Assembly (NCBI GenBank): GCA_036924285.1
Contig: JAYKYS010000002.1
Location: 8,928,001-8,992,000, forward strand
DNA length: 64,000 nucleotides
Source: Asterella californica
Taxonomy: Eukaryota > Streptophyta > Marchantiopsida > Marchantiales > Aytoniaceae
Reading direction: 5' to 3'
The stretch's first letter is position 1; each line of letters begins with the position of its first letter. The position numbers were made by a program, and so were the translations under genes. This document shows positions 31,464 to 42,577 of this stretch, piece after piece. The notes under the pieces were generated by a model that had not been told where the DNA came from, ran no database searches, and worked only from the letters and a program-made list of their open reading frames with translations.

Positions 31464-34117
31464 ACGGTTCATCCAAGATATGCAACCTGTGAACCAAGTG
31501 ACCATCAGAAATACAGGCATAGGACCTATCGTCGGAGAGTTTGCTGAAGCGTTTGTTGAGAGGGCTATTTACTCTATAGGAGATCTTTATTCTGGATACG
31601 ATCAGTTTCAACTTGCTGAACAGAGTAGAGATATCACCACCATGAGGACACCGTTGGGGTTGGTCAGAATGTGCACGTTACCACAAGGAGCAACAAACTC
31701 GGTAGCGCACATGATGAACGGGATGAACAAGGTTCTTCGTGAGTTCATTCCTGAGAAGACCATGCCTTTCTTGGATGACATTCCAATTAAGGGATGCGTT
31801 GAGGAGGAGAAAGATGAGACAATGGATCAGAAGGGGTGTAGAAACTTTGTTGCTGATCACATTTCAGATTGTGATAAAATCTTATCACGACTTGAAGAGG
31901 CGCACTTGACACTATCAGGTGCTAAGTCTTCATTTGGAGTGCGAGAGGTTGTGATTGTGGGACACCTATGTAGATGGTTTGGACGCAAACCTGATCCTGG
32001 TAAAGTGGATGCCATACAACAGATGAATGATACTTGTGGTTCAACAACAGAGGTGAGAAGGTTTCTTGAAGCTTGTGTCTTCTATCATGTGTGGATTCCA
32101 CATTTTGCACATGTGGCTGATCCTCTTTATGATCTGTTGAGAAAGCACAAGAGGTTTGCATGGGAGGAGAGGCATACTGAGACGATTCAGAGATTGAAGC
32201 AGTTGTTATCTTCTCCATCTGTACTTCGTCGTGTGAGCTATGAGGATAGCAAACCAGTGATACTTACTGTTGATACTAGTCCGATAGTCATTGGATGGGC
32301 AGTAGGACAGGATGATGAAGAAGAGAATCGGTTTGCAGTCAAATTTCGAGCAAAGGTGTTGAGTGAACGACATAGAAACTACCCTCAAGTGAAGAGAGAG
32401 TTATGAGGAGTAGTTACAGCTATGAAAGCTGAAAAGGACTATTTGATTGGAGCGCCAGTAATAGTAGAAACAGATTGTTTACCACTATTAAGGATGATTA
32501 CAAATTGTAACACCCTGATATTGCTATGCTACGCTGGATTGCTTACATCAAGTCCTTAAATCCTGAGTTCTGACACATAGCGGGGAAGAACAATCTAGTA
32601 CTTGATATGTTATCTCGTGCGAGGTACGAGGATGAGGAGGAGATGATAGAAGATACAGAAGACGTTGGTACTACTGTTTTCTGTAGAGCTCAAGGAGGTG
32701 AGAGTGAGCATTCGAAACCGTTCATGGAGGAGCTATATGAAGGAAAATGGATAGACATAGGATGCTATCTAAGCCTGTTGACTAGATAGTCAGGATGGAG
32801 TGATGCCCACTTTAAACAAATCAGGAGGAAGGCTTATAACAAATAACCACTTGCTACAAGGTGGTTATTTGTGGAAACATGCTAAGCAAGGTGGTAAGAT
32901 GTCACAAAGGGTTGTGTGCAAGATTGACATGCAGAAGTTACTCATGCAAGAGTTTCATGAGAGCTTGTGGGCAGGACATAGAGGTATTTATGTCACCTTT
33001 ACAAAGCTGAAGGAGAGATATTGGTGGCGTAACATGCATAGAGATGTAGTTCAATTTGTGGAGACATGCCAAACTTGTCAAGAGTATTCAAGAATTCGGC
33101 ATCGAGATGGGTTACATCCTACTTATCCACTTGCAATGCATTATAAGTGGGTAGTAGATCTTGTTATTATGCCAGTTGGTATATGGCAGATGCGTTACTT
33201 AGTTTTGGCACGTGAGGATTTGTCCAACCAAGTGGAAGGGCGAGCCTTACGGACAAAATCCACAGAGGGAGTCTGCAAATTCTTGTTGGAAGATGTGATT
33301 TGTAGATATGGTTGTGTTGGGAAGATCACGGCTGATCGAGGAGAGCTGAACAATGATGAGGCTAAAGCGTTCTTCAAGAGGTGTGGTGTCAAGTTAGCTC
33401 TCACCACAGCCTACAATCCGGAGGGTAATGCGAAGAGTGAACGTGGTCATCCTCTTATTGTGAAAGCTATTGTGAAAGCTTGCAAGGGGAGGGCAAGAGA
33501 ATGGTCAAGATTTCTTCCGTTTGCATTATGGGCTGATCGTTCGACTCATAGTTCAATTACGGGATATATGCCGGCGGAGTTGATGCAAGGACAGAAACCT
33601 ATCATGCCCATTGAGGAGCACATACCCACTTGGAGTGTTCTACCTTGGGAGGATGGTAGGTCTACAGAAGATCTTCTTGCTGTCCGAATCCGTCAACTAG
33701 AGAGAAGACCTGAAGATGTAGAGATTGCATTGACTCTTGAGAAACAAGGACAGATTCGATAAGCGTCATCGACTAAGGCCGAAGGAGATTAAAAAAGGAG
33801 ATTGGGTGTTGGTCTACGATAGTAGCTTGGACAACCAACACAGTGCGCTTAGAAAATTCTCTAAGCGATGGTTTGGCCCGTATGTGGTTCTTGTCGTGCT
33901 TGACAATGCCACATATTCACTAAGAGAGCTTGATGGGACAGAGCTCAAGGTTCCCATTGCAGGCAAGCGTGTGAAACTCTTCAAGAAGCGAGATGAAGAG
34001 ATAAGCATGGAGGAAGTCGGAGCAGAGTTTGATATCTTGGATGATGACGGAGAAGATTTGGATGACAAAGATATTACTAACGACAACATCAGTGAAGAAG
34101 ACGAAGATATAGTGTGA
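31464..34117 (+). pseudogene. pol: Element B pol, C-terminal part: RT, RNase H, integrase
   Basis: Resumes inside RT (FIQDMQPVN) and carries the F-L-D-D active site (PFLDDIPIKG near 31775). RNase H follows (VDTSPIVIGW). Damage: TGA for Trp at about 32404, a degenerate stretch with frameshifts at 32407-32830, and a further frameshift near 33745. Integrase is otherwise complete: HHCC (FHESLWAGHRG, CQTC), Asp in VVDLVIMP, Asp in TADRGEL, Glu in KSERGHP. The conserved Trp before the LPFALWADR block is intact here, unlike in C, D and F. It ends with RRWFGPYVV and a strongly acidic tail (EEDEDIV). Confidence 0.88.
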
Positions 34118-34166
34118 TGCCGACCACAACTTGTGAGTGTTGGCGCATACCAGAGGATGCGCAGGT

Positions 34167-34180
34167 TTAGAAGGGGTGGA
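34167..34180 (+). other. Element B polypurine tract
   Basis: TTAGAAGGGGTGGA directly before the TGTCGTGTTG start of the 3' LTR. Confidence 0.8.
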
Positions 34181-34393
34181 TGTCGTGTTGTGGTTCGGCT
34201 CCTGTGTGAAATTCCTGTGTAACCTATGTTGTGTTTCTTTTCTATGTTTCATGAACCGTATCGCATAACTCACCGACGGTGTGATGAGTGCCACGTTTGT
34301 GATTATTTGTTTAAGTGATCGCACGGTAGAGGAACGTGCCAAGTCATCGATATGTGTGCGTTCACTTCAATGGTCCTTGTCGCCGCATTTGTG

Positions 34394-34400
34394 TATAAAA
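34394..34400 (+). promoter_or_regulatory. Candidate LTR TATA box (TATAAAA)
   Basis: About 108 bases upstream of the ATG of the first LTR-encoded small ORF (34502). If used, transcripts would begin near 34425 and carry the two small ORFs near their 5' end. Confidence 0.5.
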
Positions 34401-34501
34401 TGGTGGGCCGAAGGTTCATACGGCATTCTCTCTCAGCGGATGATTCGTGAGGGTTCTCGGTGGTCTGCATGGAGGAGTGAAGAACTGCAGGAGTGGTGGT
34501 T

Positions 34502-34529
34502 ATGGACGAAGGTCTGTTACCGGCTCCGA
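34502..34529 (+). pseudogene. LTR small ORFa of element B, start (continues at 44590)
   Basis: ATG GAC GAA GGT begins a reading frame that is interrupted by element F and continues at 44590-44781. The same start occurs in the LTR of element F at 35088 (minus). Confidence 0.6.
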
Positions 34530-34662
34530 TGTCGTAGCGAGAGTCTTTCCTTTGAGCAAGGACGTACCTTCTGGCTGTGATTAGCGATCGATGCACAGCA
34601 GAGCGACTAGTATCTCGTAGATTTCTCTCTGACTTCCTTGATAACTAAGCACTTTCTTTCTC

Positions 34663-34866
34663 TCAGTAAAGGGTCAAGATAACTACACGAAAACGTTGGA
34701 TGATCATGGGCACGACAAACGGGATATGCGATGACATGATCTCTCGGTAGTATTCCTCTCCGAAGTTTCTCACTACTAGGGCTTCGTACATGGTTTTGGG
34801 TCGACAGATGTATCTTATCTCGCACTCGGTGTTAAAGTTTACAGGAGGGAGCTGATTTAGATCCAT
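34663..34866 (-). CDS. LTR small ORFb of element F, 67 aa, unknown function
   Basis: Starts MDLNQLPP and ends in a hydrophobic stretch (IPFVVPMII...VVILTLY) that might be a short membrane segment. It begins six bases after ORFa ends. A homologous reading exists in element B (44788 on, MDLNYPSN...CRPK, then NFGQEYYNRVI and PFVVPFII after a frameshift) and in the 5' LTR copy at 42914-42711. No domain recognised. Similarity between two different LTR families suggests past selection at protein level (inference). Confidence 0.5.
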   Translation of the reverse strand: MDLNQLPPVNFNTECEIRYICRPKTMYEALVVRNFGEEYYREIMSSHIPFVVPMIIQRFRVVILTLY

Positions 34867-34872
34867 CCTTCG

Positions 34873-35088
34873 TTAGATGAGGATAAAGACGGTGAGATCC
34901 CATTCTTGGCCGTAAGTGACAACAGATAAGATCACAGGGACAGGCGAGAGCATGACTTGCGGGGTAAAGTTATGCTCGAAGGATCCTATCAGAAACTGTT
35001 GAAAATGAACTCGTTCCATGTACATCAGTTTAATCTGGAAAGGGTTTCGAAAAGGAAATCTGGGCGGTAAGTAGAGTCCTTCGTCCAT
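34873..35088 (-). CDS. LTR small ORFa of element F, 71 aa, unknown function
   Basis: Starts MDEGLYLPP; contains FPFRNPFQIKL and VTYGQEWDLTVFILI, which match element B (LPFPNPFHIKL, VTYGETWDMTVYILL) over the whole length. In the 5' LTR copy (about 43136-42921) a CAG codon has become TAG. No known domain. Confidence 0.5.
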   Translation of the reverse strand: MDEGLYLPPRFPFRNPFQIKLMYMERVHFQQFLIGSFEHNFTPQVMLSPVPVILSVVTYGQEWDLTVFILI

Positions 35089-36570
35089 CTCTCACAACAT
35101 GTGCACTACAACTACTAAGGTATCTCGATCCATAAAACTCCGATACAATCTCATAGGATCACCACGATCTCTCCACGAACAATCTCTTGAATTTCTCAAG
35201 GTCGAATGTCCCCCACACAGGTCACTCCCCTTTGCTTAAAAGTTTTGAACACAAAACAAGGATAGGTGCAAGCTCCCTAACCGAGCAACCCAAGCCACAC
35301 GAGCTGATGAGGTGGCACACATGCACATCGCATGTTTGATGCCGTCATACTCATCCACGTGTAGGTCGTCTGGGTGAAAGGTTCTAATGCATGCACCGTA
35401 ACGTGTCCCAATACAAGAGACTAGACTAGACAGGTAGTCGACTTTACAGATCAAGGATCGCACTTTGCCACGTTGAGTGCGAACCTGACAACCACATGAC
35501 GTGGTTACAACGTAGGTCGCTGAAGTCTTATCTACGCCTAGAATACTCCCCAAAGCAATACAAACGTCACACTGGATACTTTTCTGCCAGTTGCCGCTAA
35601 CAAGACTCGAGACCTGGACTAGATACCGTTGTCGATACAACTCGACAGAAAAACAGCGAACTTTCACACATGATAGATACAGATCTACAGCTCAGTCTCC
35701 TCTCAAACTTGCCATGTAGATAGGATACAAGAATCACTACTTACAGGTCAAATTTCAGGAAGATCTGACGGCTAGATCTCCTCCCACAATTAACACAAAT
35801 TTACAGAAACTAACACGCACTTCAAATCTCAGATTCAGGACAGAAGCTTCTTCGCCTAAATGAACCGTCCACTTTCACTCAAACTTCCTGTGCTATCAAT
35901 TCAGAAGGTAAACTCACTACTCAGGAAATTTGAGCCGATTTGACCGTTCGGATCATCCTCCACAAATCAGCAAACTTGATGCTCCAGATTGAAAGCTTTC
36001 TGCACCTCGTCGTCTTCAAATCGCCATTGCGCTTAATGCGCTTAACATACGGTGGTGAAATTTGGGGTCAGAGCTTCAGCAACTGACAGACTACAAGCTC
36101 ATGAAATCTGGTCTCAATCTGACGGCTCAATCACTCAATCACTCAAACTCCTTAATCTTACAATCGGAAGAGAAAGCTATGTATTCTCATCACTCTATGA
36201 ACTTCAAATCGCCATAACGTATGCCTTGGACCTCCAAATCGAGTGAAATTTGTGGTCAGATTGCTCCTCCCGTCGAGAGCTCTCCGTCCATGCCCTCTGA
36301 TCTCCAAAATCCCTCGTCAAAGTGCCCCGAACCTCCCAGAGCGCACACTTAGGTAGATGACAAGTTATCTTCACTTTTGGGTGGACCAATGGGAAGTTAA
36401 AGGACTCAACCTTGTCCTTTTCTGCCCCATGGAGACCCCCAGCAGATAATAGAGCATTCTAAGCTCATAAGAGCAATGTTTTAGATCCTATTACACCACA
36501 ACTTCTACAATTGTGTCCAAAACGCACTTATACGCGTAATTTACATACTAACTGGTCCCACAACAGGACA

Positions 36571-36590
36571 TTCACCCCCTCCAAACCTGC
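36571..36590 (-). other. Element F polypurine tract
   Basis: On the minus strand GGTTTGGAGGGGGTGAA leads into the TGTCCTGTTG LTR start. Confidence 0.8.
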
Positions 36591-36615
36591 ACATCCTCCG
36601 ATATGTGCCAACTTG

Positions 36616-39600
36616 TTATCCATAGTCATCATCGTATCCTTCATCATGCTCTGAATTGTCAGGTTCATCATCATCTTCTCTCGCATAAGGTCTGGAAAGA
36701 TGAGAATCAGACTCGAGAAGTTCATCGAAATCAAGAAATCCTTCACGTCTTCGGAAAACCTTGACCCTTTTACCAGCAATGGGTAACTTCAAGAGTGTAT
36801 CATCCAATTCTCGCAAACTATATGTGGCGTTGTCGTGAACGACTACAACAACATAAGGGCCAAACCAACGTCGTGCAAACTTCTTGATAGTGCTGTGTTG
36901 GTTATCCAAACTGTTGTCGTATACTATGACCCAATCACCTTCTCGGAACGGCTTCTTTCGCAGTCGATGTGTCTAGTCGAACCGCTCCTTCAACCTCGCC
37001 TCCTTGAGTTTGACCAATGCTTCTTCGAGGTCCTCCTCACGTCGCTCAAGCTGCTGAATTCGTAGTGCCAATAGTCCTTTCCTATCAGAACCATCCTCCC
37101 AAGGTAGACATACCCAAGTAGGAACGTCTCCTTCCGCTGGCATGATAGATTTTTGACCGGTCATCAATTCTGTAGGCATGTAACCAGTGACAGTACTATG
37201 AGTAGTTCTATCAGCCCACAACGCAAAAGGAAGAAGTCTAGGTCAGTCCTCATGACGGTCCTTGCACGCTTTCACCAATGCTTGGATGATTGGTGGGTGC
37301 CCTCGTTCACTTTTCCCATTCGCTTCCGGGTTCATCGAAGTGGTCAACTTTAATCGTATTCCATATCTGTTGAAGAACTCACGTGCTTCATCTGCATTCA
37401 ACTCTCTTCTATCTGCACGGATTCTCCCCACGCTTCCATATCTAGAAACGATATCTTCTAATATGAATCGACAGACAGGCTCAGTAGCTTTGGTGCGTAG
37501 AGCCCTCCCTTCTACAAAGTTAGATAGCTCTTCTCGAGCCAAAACTAAATGACGCATGCCCCAAATTCCTGGTGGCATGGCAACCAAATCCAAAACCCAT
37601 TGGAAATGAATAGACAAGGGATATGTGGGTCTCAATCCATCCCTATACTGAATCTTGGATTGGAATTGACATTCAATGCATGACCCAACAAACTTTTCTA
37701 CATCTCGATACAATCCTTTCCACCAATACCTCTCCTTGATCTTGGTAAAGGTCGCCCATGTACCTCGATGTCCTGCCCATAAGGTATCATGAAATTGTTC
37801 GAGTACTTGTTTCTTGGTCTCTGCATCATCCACTACTCTCAAGGGTATTCCATCTCTCCTCTTTGGCCTCTTCCACAGATATCCATCTCGTAATAGATAG
37901 CCATAGGCCTGATGTCGTATCTCCTTGAAGACTTTCTCCGTCCATTCTTCATACTTCTGAAGAGTGCTTAGATAGCGTCCGATTTCTTTGAGGCTCTCAC
38001 AGTAGAGTTCTTCCTTGAAAGGAAGAACACCATCCAAGCGACTCCGGTCCTCGCTTGATAGTTGTAGAACTTGCTCCTCCTCTGCATCATCTTCATCCAT
38101 ATCTTCCGCCTCCATATCTTCTTCCTGAGAGTACTTAGCTCTAGACAACATGTCTGCCATCGAGTTCATCTTCCTGCTATGTGTCTCAACTCTGGGTTCA
38201 ACGACTAATGTAAGCTATCCAACGTAACATAGCAATATCAGGCGTTGTGCAATTTGCTATCATTCCCAACAAAGGTAAGCAATCAGTTTCAAGTAGTACA
38301 TGTGCTCCAATGAGATACTCCTTCTCAGCTTTCATTGCAGTTACAACGCCCAAGAGCTCTCGTTTGACTTGAGGGTATCTCCTTTGTCGATCTGTAAGTA
38401 TGCGAGCACCAAATCTTATTGCAAACCTCTTTTCCTCACCATTATCCTGCCCTATTGCCCAACCTATAGCGATAGGACTAGTATCAACAGTAACGACTAT
38501 GGGTCTACCACAATCATAGCTCAACTGTCGTAGAACTGGTGGTGATTTCAATGCTTCTTTTAGTCGCACCATAGCGACCCTCTGCTCCTCACCCCAAGTG
38601 AACCTTCTTCGCTTTCTCAGCAACTCATACAACGGTTCAGACATGTGACCAAAATGAGGAATCCACACTCGATAGAACAAACAAGCTCCCAAGAATCTCC
38701 TAACCTCTGTGGTGTTGGCACAATCTTTCATCCTCCCAATGGCATCAACCTTTGATGGGTTCGGACGTCGACCAAATGCCCCACAAAGATGACCAACCAC
38801 AACAATCTCTGAAACTCCAAAGCTCGATTTCTCCGCTGAAAGAGTGAGATTTACCTCCTCAAGCCTTGTTAAGATCATCTCCACATCGTGAATATGATCA
38901 ACCACAAATCTTCAACATCCATTCTCAGTAAGCTTTTCATCCTTGTCTTCGACTGCACATCCTTTCATAGGAATATCATCTATGAAAGGTATGGTCTTCT
39001 CCGGAATGAATTCTCGCAAAATCCTATTCATTGCATTTTGCACATGAGCAACGGAGTTTGTCGCTCCTTGTGGTAATGTGCACATCCTTACAAGCCCAAG
39101 TGGAGTACGCATAGTCGTGAGATCTTTGCTCTCTATCGCCAACTGGAACTGATCATACCCAGAGTATAAATCTCCAATAGAGTAGATAGCACGTCCAGCA
39201 AAAGCTTCTGCAACCTCAACTACTATGGGTCCTGATCCCATGTTCCGGATAGTCACCTTGTTAGCGTGTTGCATGTCTTGGATGAACCTAAGAGCCCTTG
39301 ACTTCTTGGGTACGGTAAACCACCGACTCGAGTAAGGTCCCATAGATGGCTCTAAAATACCCATGCGTATCTTCTCCTTCAACAACTCAATAAGCTTTGG
39401 CAACATAGCTCGTGGTACTGGTATAGGCTTCAAGTCCCAAGGCACATGTGGTACTGTGAAGATCACCATGGGTGCTACAACACTCGTATCTACACATCCA
39501 ATCTCTTCTGCATTGAAAGCAAAAGCCTTTCCATGCCTTCTCAACATCTCATGAAAATGCTTTCTCTCTTCCTCAGTGAGAAACTCACCCCCTCCAATCT

Positions 39601-40224
39601 GCAGTCGGTTGAGTGTCTCTTCTGTGAACCTGTGCCCTACTCTCTGTGAATCCCGCAGAACTGGTTCAGTCGATGCTCGTTCCACTTGCTTGTTAGAGTC
39701 TTCAGGTAGTTGAGTAGCCATCGGCTTCACTTTATGCGCCACAGTCTTGTATTTTGTATGAACCTGCGCTTCTTGATGTTTCATGGCTGTACTCCTTTTT
39801 AACTCCAACTCATGCTCTCCTTTCATCTGAAGCTGAACCTTGTAGCCATCCTCGACGAATCTTGTAATCTCTTCATATAACTCGCGTGAACGGATCACGA
39901 CTAATCCATTAATCAAAGAATCGGTGCTTATAAACGACAAAACCTCCTCAAGAGTATTTTCAAAGCCCTCTTCTTCGTACACCCCGTTAATGAACTCCTG
40001 ATCTAACAAAACTCCTTGAATTTTGAAGAGATCTTCCTGCTTCTTCACACATCGTCTTTGTACACTATCCATCTCTTCTATCACTCGAAATCTATTTACA
40101 CATGTTTCAGAAAACTGAGCAAATCCATATTTAAACATCTCTCCTTCATCTTCTGATGCTAGCAGAAGGCTCTTTCTCCTATCAACACTCCCATACTCTC
40201 GCTCTACAGGAGTGCTAACTAAAA
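36616..40224 (-). pseudogene. pol: Element F pol: linker, RT, RNase H, integrase
   Basis: Open in the -1 frame from the heptamer at 40222-40228. RT has FIQDMQHANKV, YSGYDQFQL, LPQGATNSVAHVQ and F-I-D-D in PFIDDIPMKG. RNase H (VDTSPIAIGW, ETDCLPLLGMI) and integrase follow (FHDTLWAGHRG, CIEC; Asp in VLDLVAMP; RADRREL; KSERGHP). Breaks: TGA after ENGC at 38912, a frameshift near 38190, TGA at 37243-37245 in the shared Trp position, and TAG near 36970. The C-terminal tail is acidic (REDDDEPDNSEHDEGYDDDYG region). Confidence 0.88.
37243..37245 (-). other. In-frame UGA-C in integrase of element F
   Basis: GAC TGA CCT AGA in place of the Trp codon that element B keeps; the same stop and next codon occur in C and D. 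Confidence 0.6.
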
Positions 40225-42549
40225 ATCCGAAAACTCTTTGTCAGTCCTTAAGGGACTGTCCCTCAGCTTCTCTCTGTTCCTTTCATGACCCGTACGTACA
40301 GTAAGAAACTGTACCGCCCTTATACCATCTTGACTTCTGATACGAGCATAATGAGACCCATCGTCCATTACTTTCGTCTCCATCCTAGACGCAGTAATAT
40401 ACGATTGACCAAGGATCACAAGATAAGCAGCTACACTCTGAACAAAAAAGTTTTGTTCTATCTCTACATCTCCTATTCGAGTCTTGACAGCTGGACAAGC
40501 ACCAAAAAGTTCACCTCTTTGGTTGTTAGCAGCACGAAGAACCCATCCATGTCCTGTGTCGATTGGCCACTTCTCCTTCTCGTAAACGTTTTTGGACATG
40601 ATATTAATCTCCGAACCGTGATCCACCAACGCCACTATAGCCTCCGACAAGTTACCTAGTCGGACCCTTGTCTCTGTAGTTGCACGAGCCCAATATGCTC
40701 GAGAATAGTGACTCTCATGCTGCTTCTCGTCGCCATGTTCTGCAGCGCAGTCTGAAACTCTTGCCTCTCTTCCTTTCGACGCCTGTAGTACATGCTTTTG
40801 GGCAAATACGCGACCTAACTCTTCATCTTCTTCCCCAGTGATGTCAGTATCCAATGCTTTCACCATCACTGTATCCGCAGTCATCTACCTCTTTCTCTTG
40901 ATCACATCTATGATCAACTCATGAAAATCACGTTTAGCTATTCCCAAGGCCTCTCGCAAGGAAAATTCTATCTTTGCATTCAAAATTCTCTCTTCAAGAA
41001 TCTCCTTCAAGTTGGTGCTGGTCTCGATATCTGACTATAGTCTGTAGGTCGGTGCTTTACCTTTGCCTTTTGAAGACGCTCCTTTGCCTTTCTCTCTCAT
41101 CTCCGTGTCATGAATAGGAACATCAACCATAGGTTCAGATGTAGATGCCCCTTGAGACGTCGAAGGAATATCGGAAGGTGATGCCTCTTGTTGCCCTCTC
41201 CTCTTAGTGGCTCTGGTTCTCCTTGTAGCCTCCTCCGGATCAGCAACATCATCATCACGTCTCCTTTTCTCTTCCACAATCGCATCCTGCCAGCTTACAT
41301 GCTTCTCTTGTACCAGGTAAGCTTTGACACACCCTGCCTCTACAGGATCATCCCATCCAGTAATGCGGCGAATTGCCTCCGCACCTCGTAACATTACTTC
41401 TCGTGGAACTTCAACTACATCGCTCTTAACAGCTGCTACAACCGATACATCTACTTCAATCGCAAATGTTTCTGGCTCTATCGTGCGTATCGCCGTAGCT
41501 ATACCAACCTGACCTCTCACCAAACTCTTCATTCCTCCCTTACCAAAGTTGGTACCCAACGGCGCACCAGTTTGGGCGAGATGAATCTTTCCATCTCTAA
41601 AATTCACGACTCCGGTTCTGAGAGCCTCGGAAAACTCCTCACAATCTCGACGTTGGTGTTCAGTACTGTCACACCAGATACATCTTCTAACAAAATTTCT
41701 GGTAGTTGAAGATGCATTGGTATCACCAGGACTCCGACTATGCTTTAGCTCTGCCATCTCTATTCTTAACTCTCTTAGACCCTTAACCAACTCATCGATT
41801 GCAGAATCTTCAATCTTGCTATTGGCAGGCTTAGGCAATGGAGCTAAAGAGACATCAGACCTCAAGGTTGCAGCTCTACCTCTTCCACGTTTCTGCTTCG
41901 TGAGAATAGTAACAGCTTCCTCTACCTTTCTCCAGTCTGTGCTCACTCCTCCTTCTTCTCCCTTGTCTGCTAGCATCAAGAAAAGCTTGTCCTCTAGATT
42001 TTCATCAGCAGCTTCTAGAAAAAGTTCTGTCTTCCTTAAGTCAAGCGTCGTCCTCTCAGATGGAGACAATTGACAGAACCGTTTCTCAAACTCACGTAGC
42101 AACTCATTTGGTGTCATCTCATTCCCCGGACGCTGCTCTATCCACTCCAAGAACGTTCTCTTGGTTACTCTATCCGCATCATCATCAAAAAAATCACTCT
42201 TCAACCTCTGCTCATACTCCTCCTAAGAACTCGTACGTGCATCCTTCAGCTTTGTCACTTGACTACGGATCTCAGGTATCACAGCCAACTCGAAACTAGA
42301 AATCATCTCTGTCTCAGGCACACGATTTACCTCCATCTCACAAATATACTCCCGAACATACTTCGTGATGTTCCTTCCATCGAACCTCCCCAACTTCTTC
42401 ACCACCGCTTGTAGAGCTCTTGTAGACTTCTGCTCCCCAACATCGTCAATGCTCGAAGCAGATCGTCCGCTCCTCCTCCACTCGCCCCCATTGCTTCGGG
42501 AAGATTCATACTTGACGCTCCTCGGCAACAACTCACTCAACCACCTCAA
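40219..42549 (-). pseudogene. gag-pro: Element F gag and protease
   Basis: A continuous frame with stops at about 42223 (TAG for Trp), 41035 (TAG for Gln) and about 40887 (TAG for Gln). Gag motifs FDGRNITKYVREY and DADRVTKRTFLEW, a CCHC knuckle (CIWC-x4-H-x4-C near 41675), and protease with D-H-G-S-E-I-N near 40615 and ILGQSYI. It ends SDF-TAG at the frameshift heptamer. The N-terminus is unclear and no good ATG lies close to the primer site. Confidence 0.87.
40222..40228 (-). promoter_or_regulatory. Candidate -1 frameshift heptamer GGATTTT (element F)
   Basis: Phased G GAT TTT, immediately followed by TAG in the protease frame; the -1 frame is open into pol (FLVSTPVEREYG). Confidence 0.72.
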
Positions 42550-42555
42550 AGCGTG

Positions 42556-42573
42556 CTCTCAATGGAAGCACCA
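42556..42573 (-). other. Element F primer-binding site
   Basis: TGGTGCTTCCATTGAGAG, four bases after the LTR end TATGACA. It differs from that of B and D, so a different tRNA or tRNA fragment would prime. Confidence 0.55.
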
Positions 42574-42577
42574 AATA

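Larger units (their letters stand above)
34181..34529 (+). repeat. Element B 3' LTR, first part (interrupted by element F)
   Basis: Starts TGTCGTGTTG after the polypurine tract; continues at 44590-46648 after element F. It carries a TATA box and the start of a small ORF. Confidence 0.82.
34530..36570 (-). repeat. Element F 3' LTR
   Basis: 2041 bases, matching 42578-44589. Contains the small ORFs at 35088-34873 and 34866-34663, and a 143-codon ORF at 35667-35236 whose counterpart in the 5' LTR is interrupted by TAA. Confidence 0.88.

Noticed and set aside
35236..35667. 143-codon ORF in the 3' LTR of element F
   Set aside because: The other LTR copy has a TAA and a small deletion, and element B shows no counterpart; kept out as a gene.
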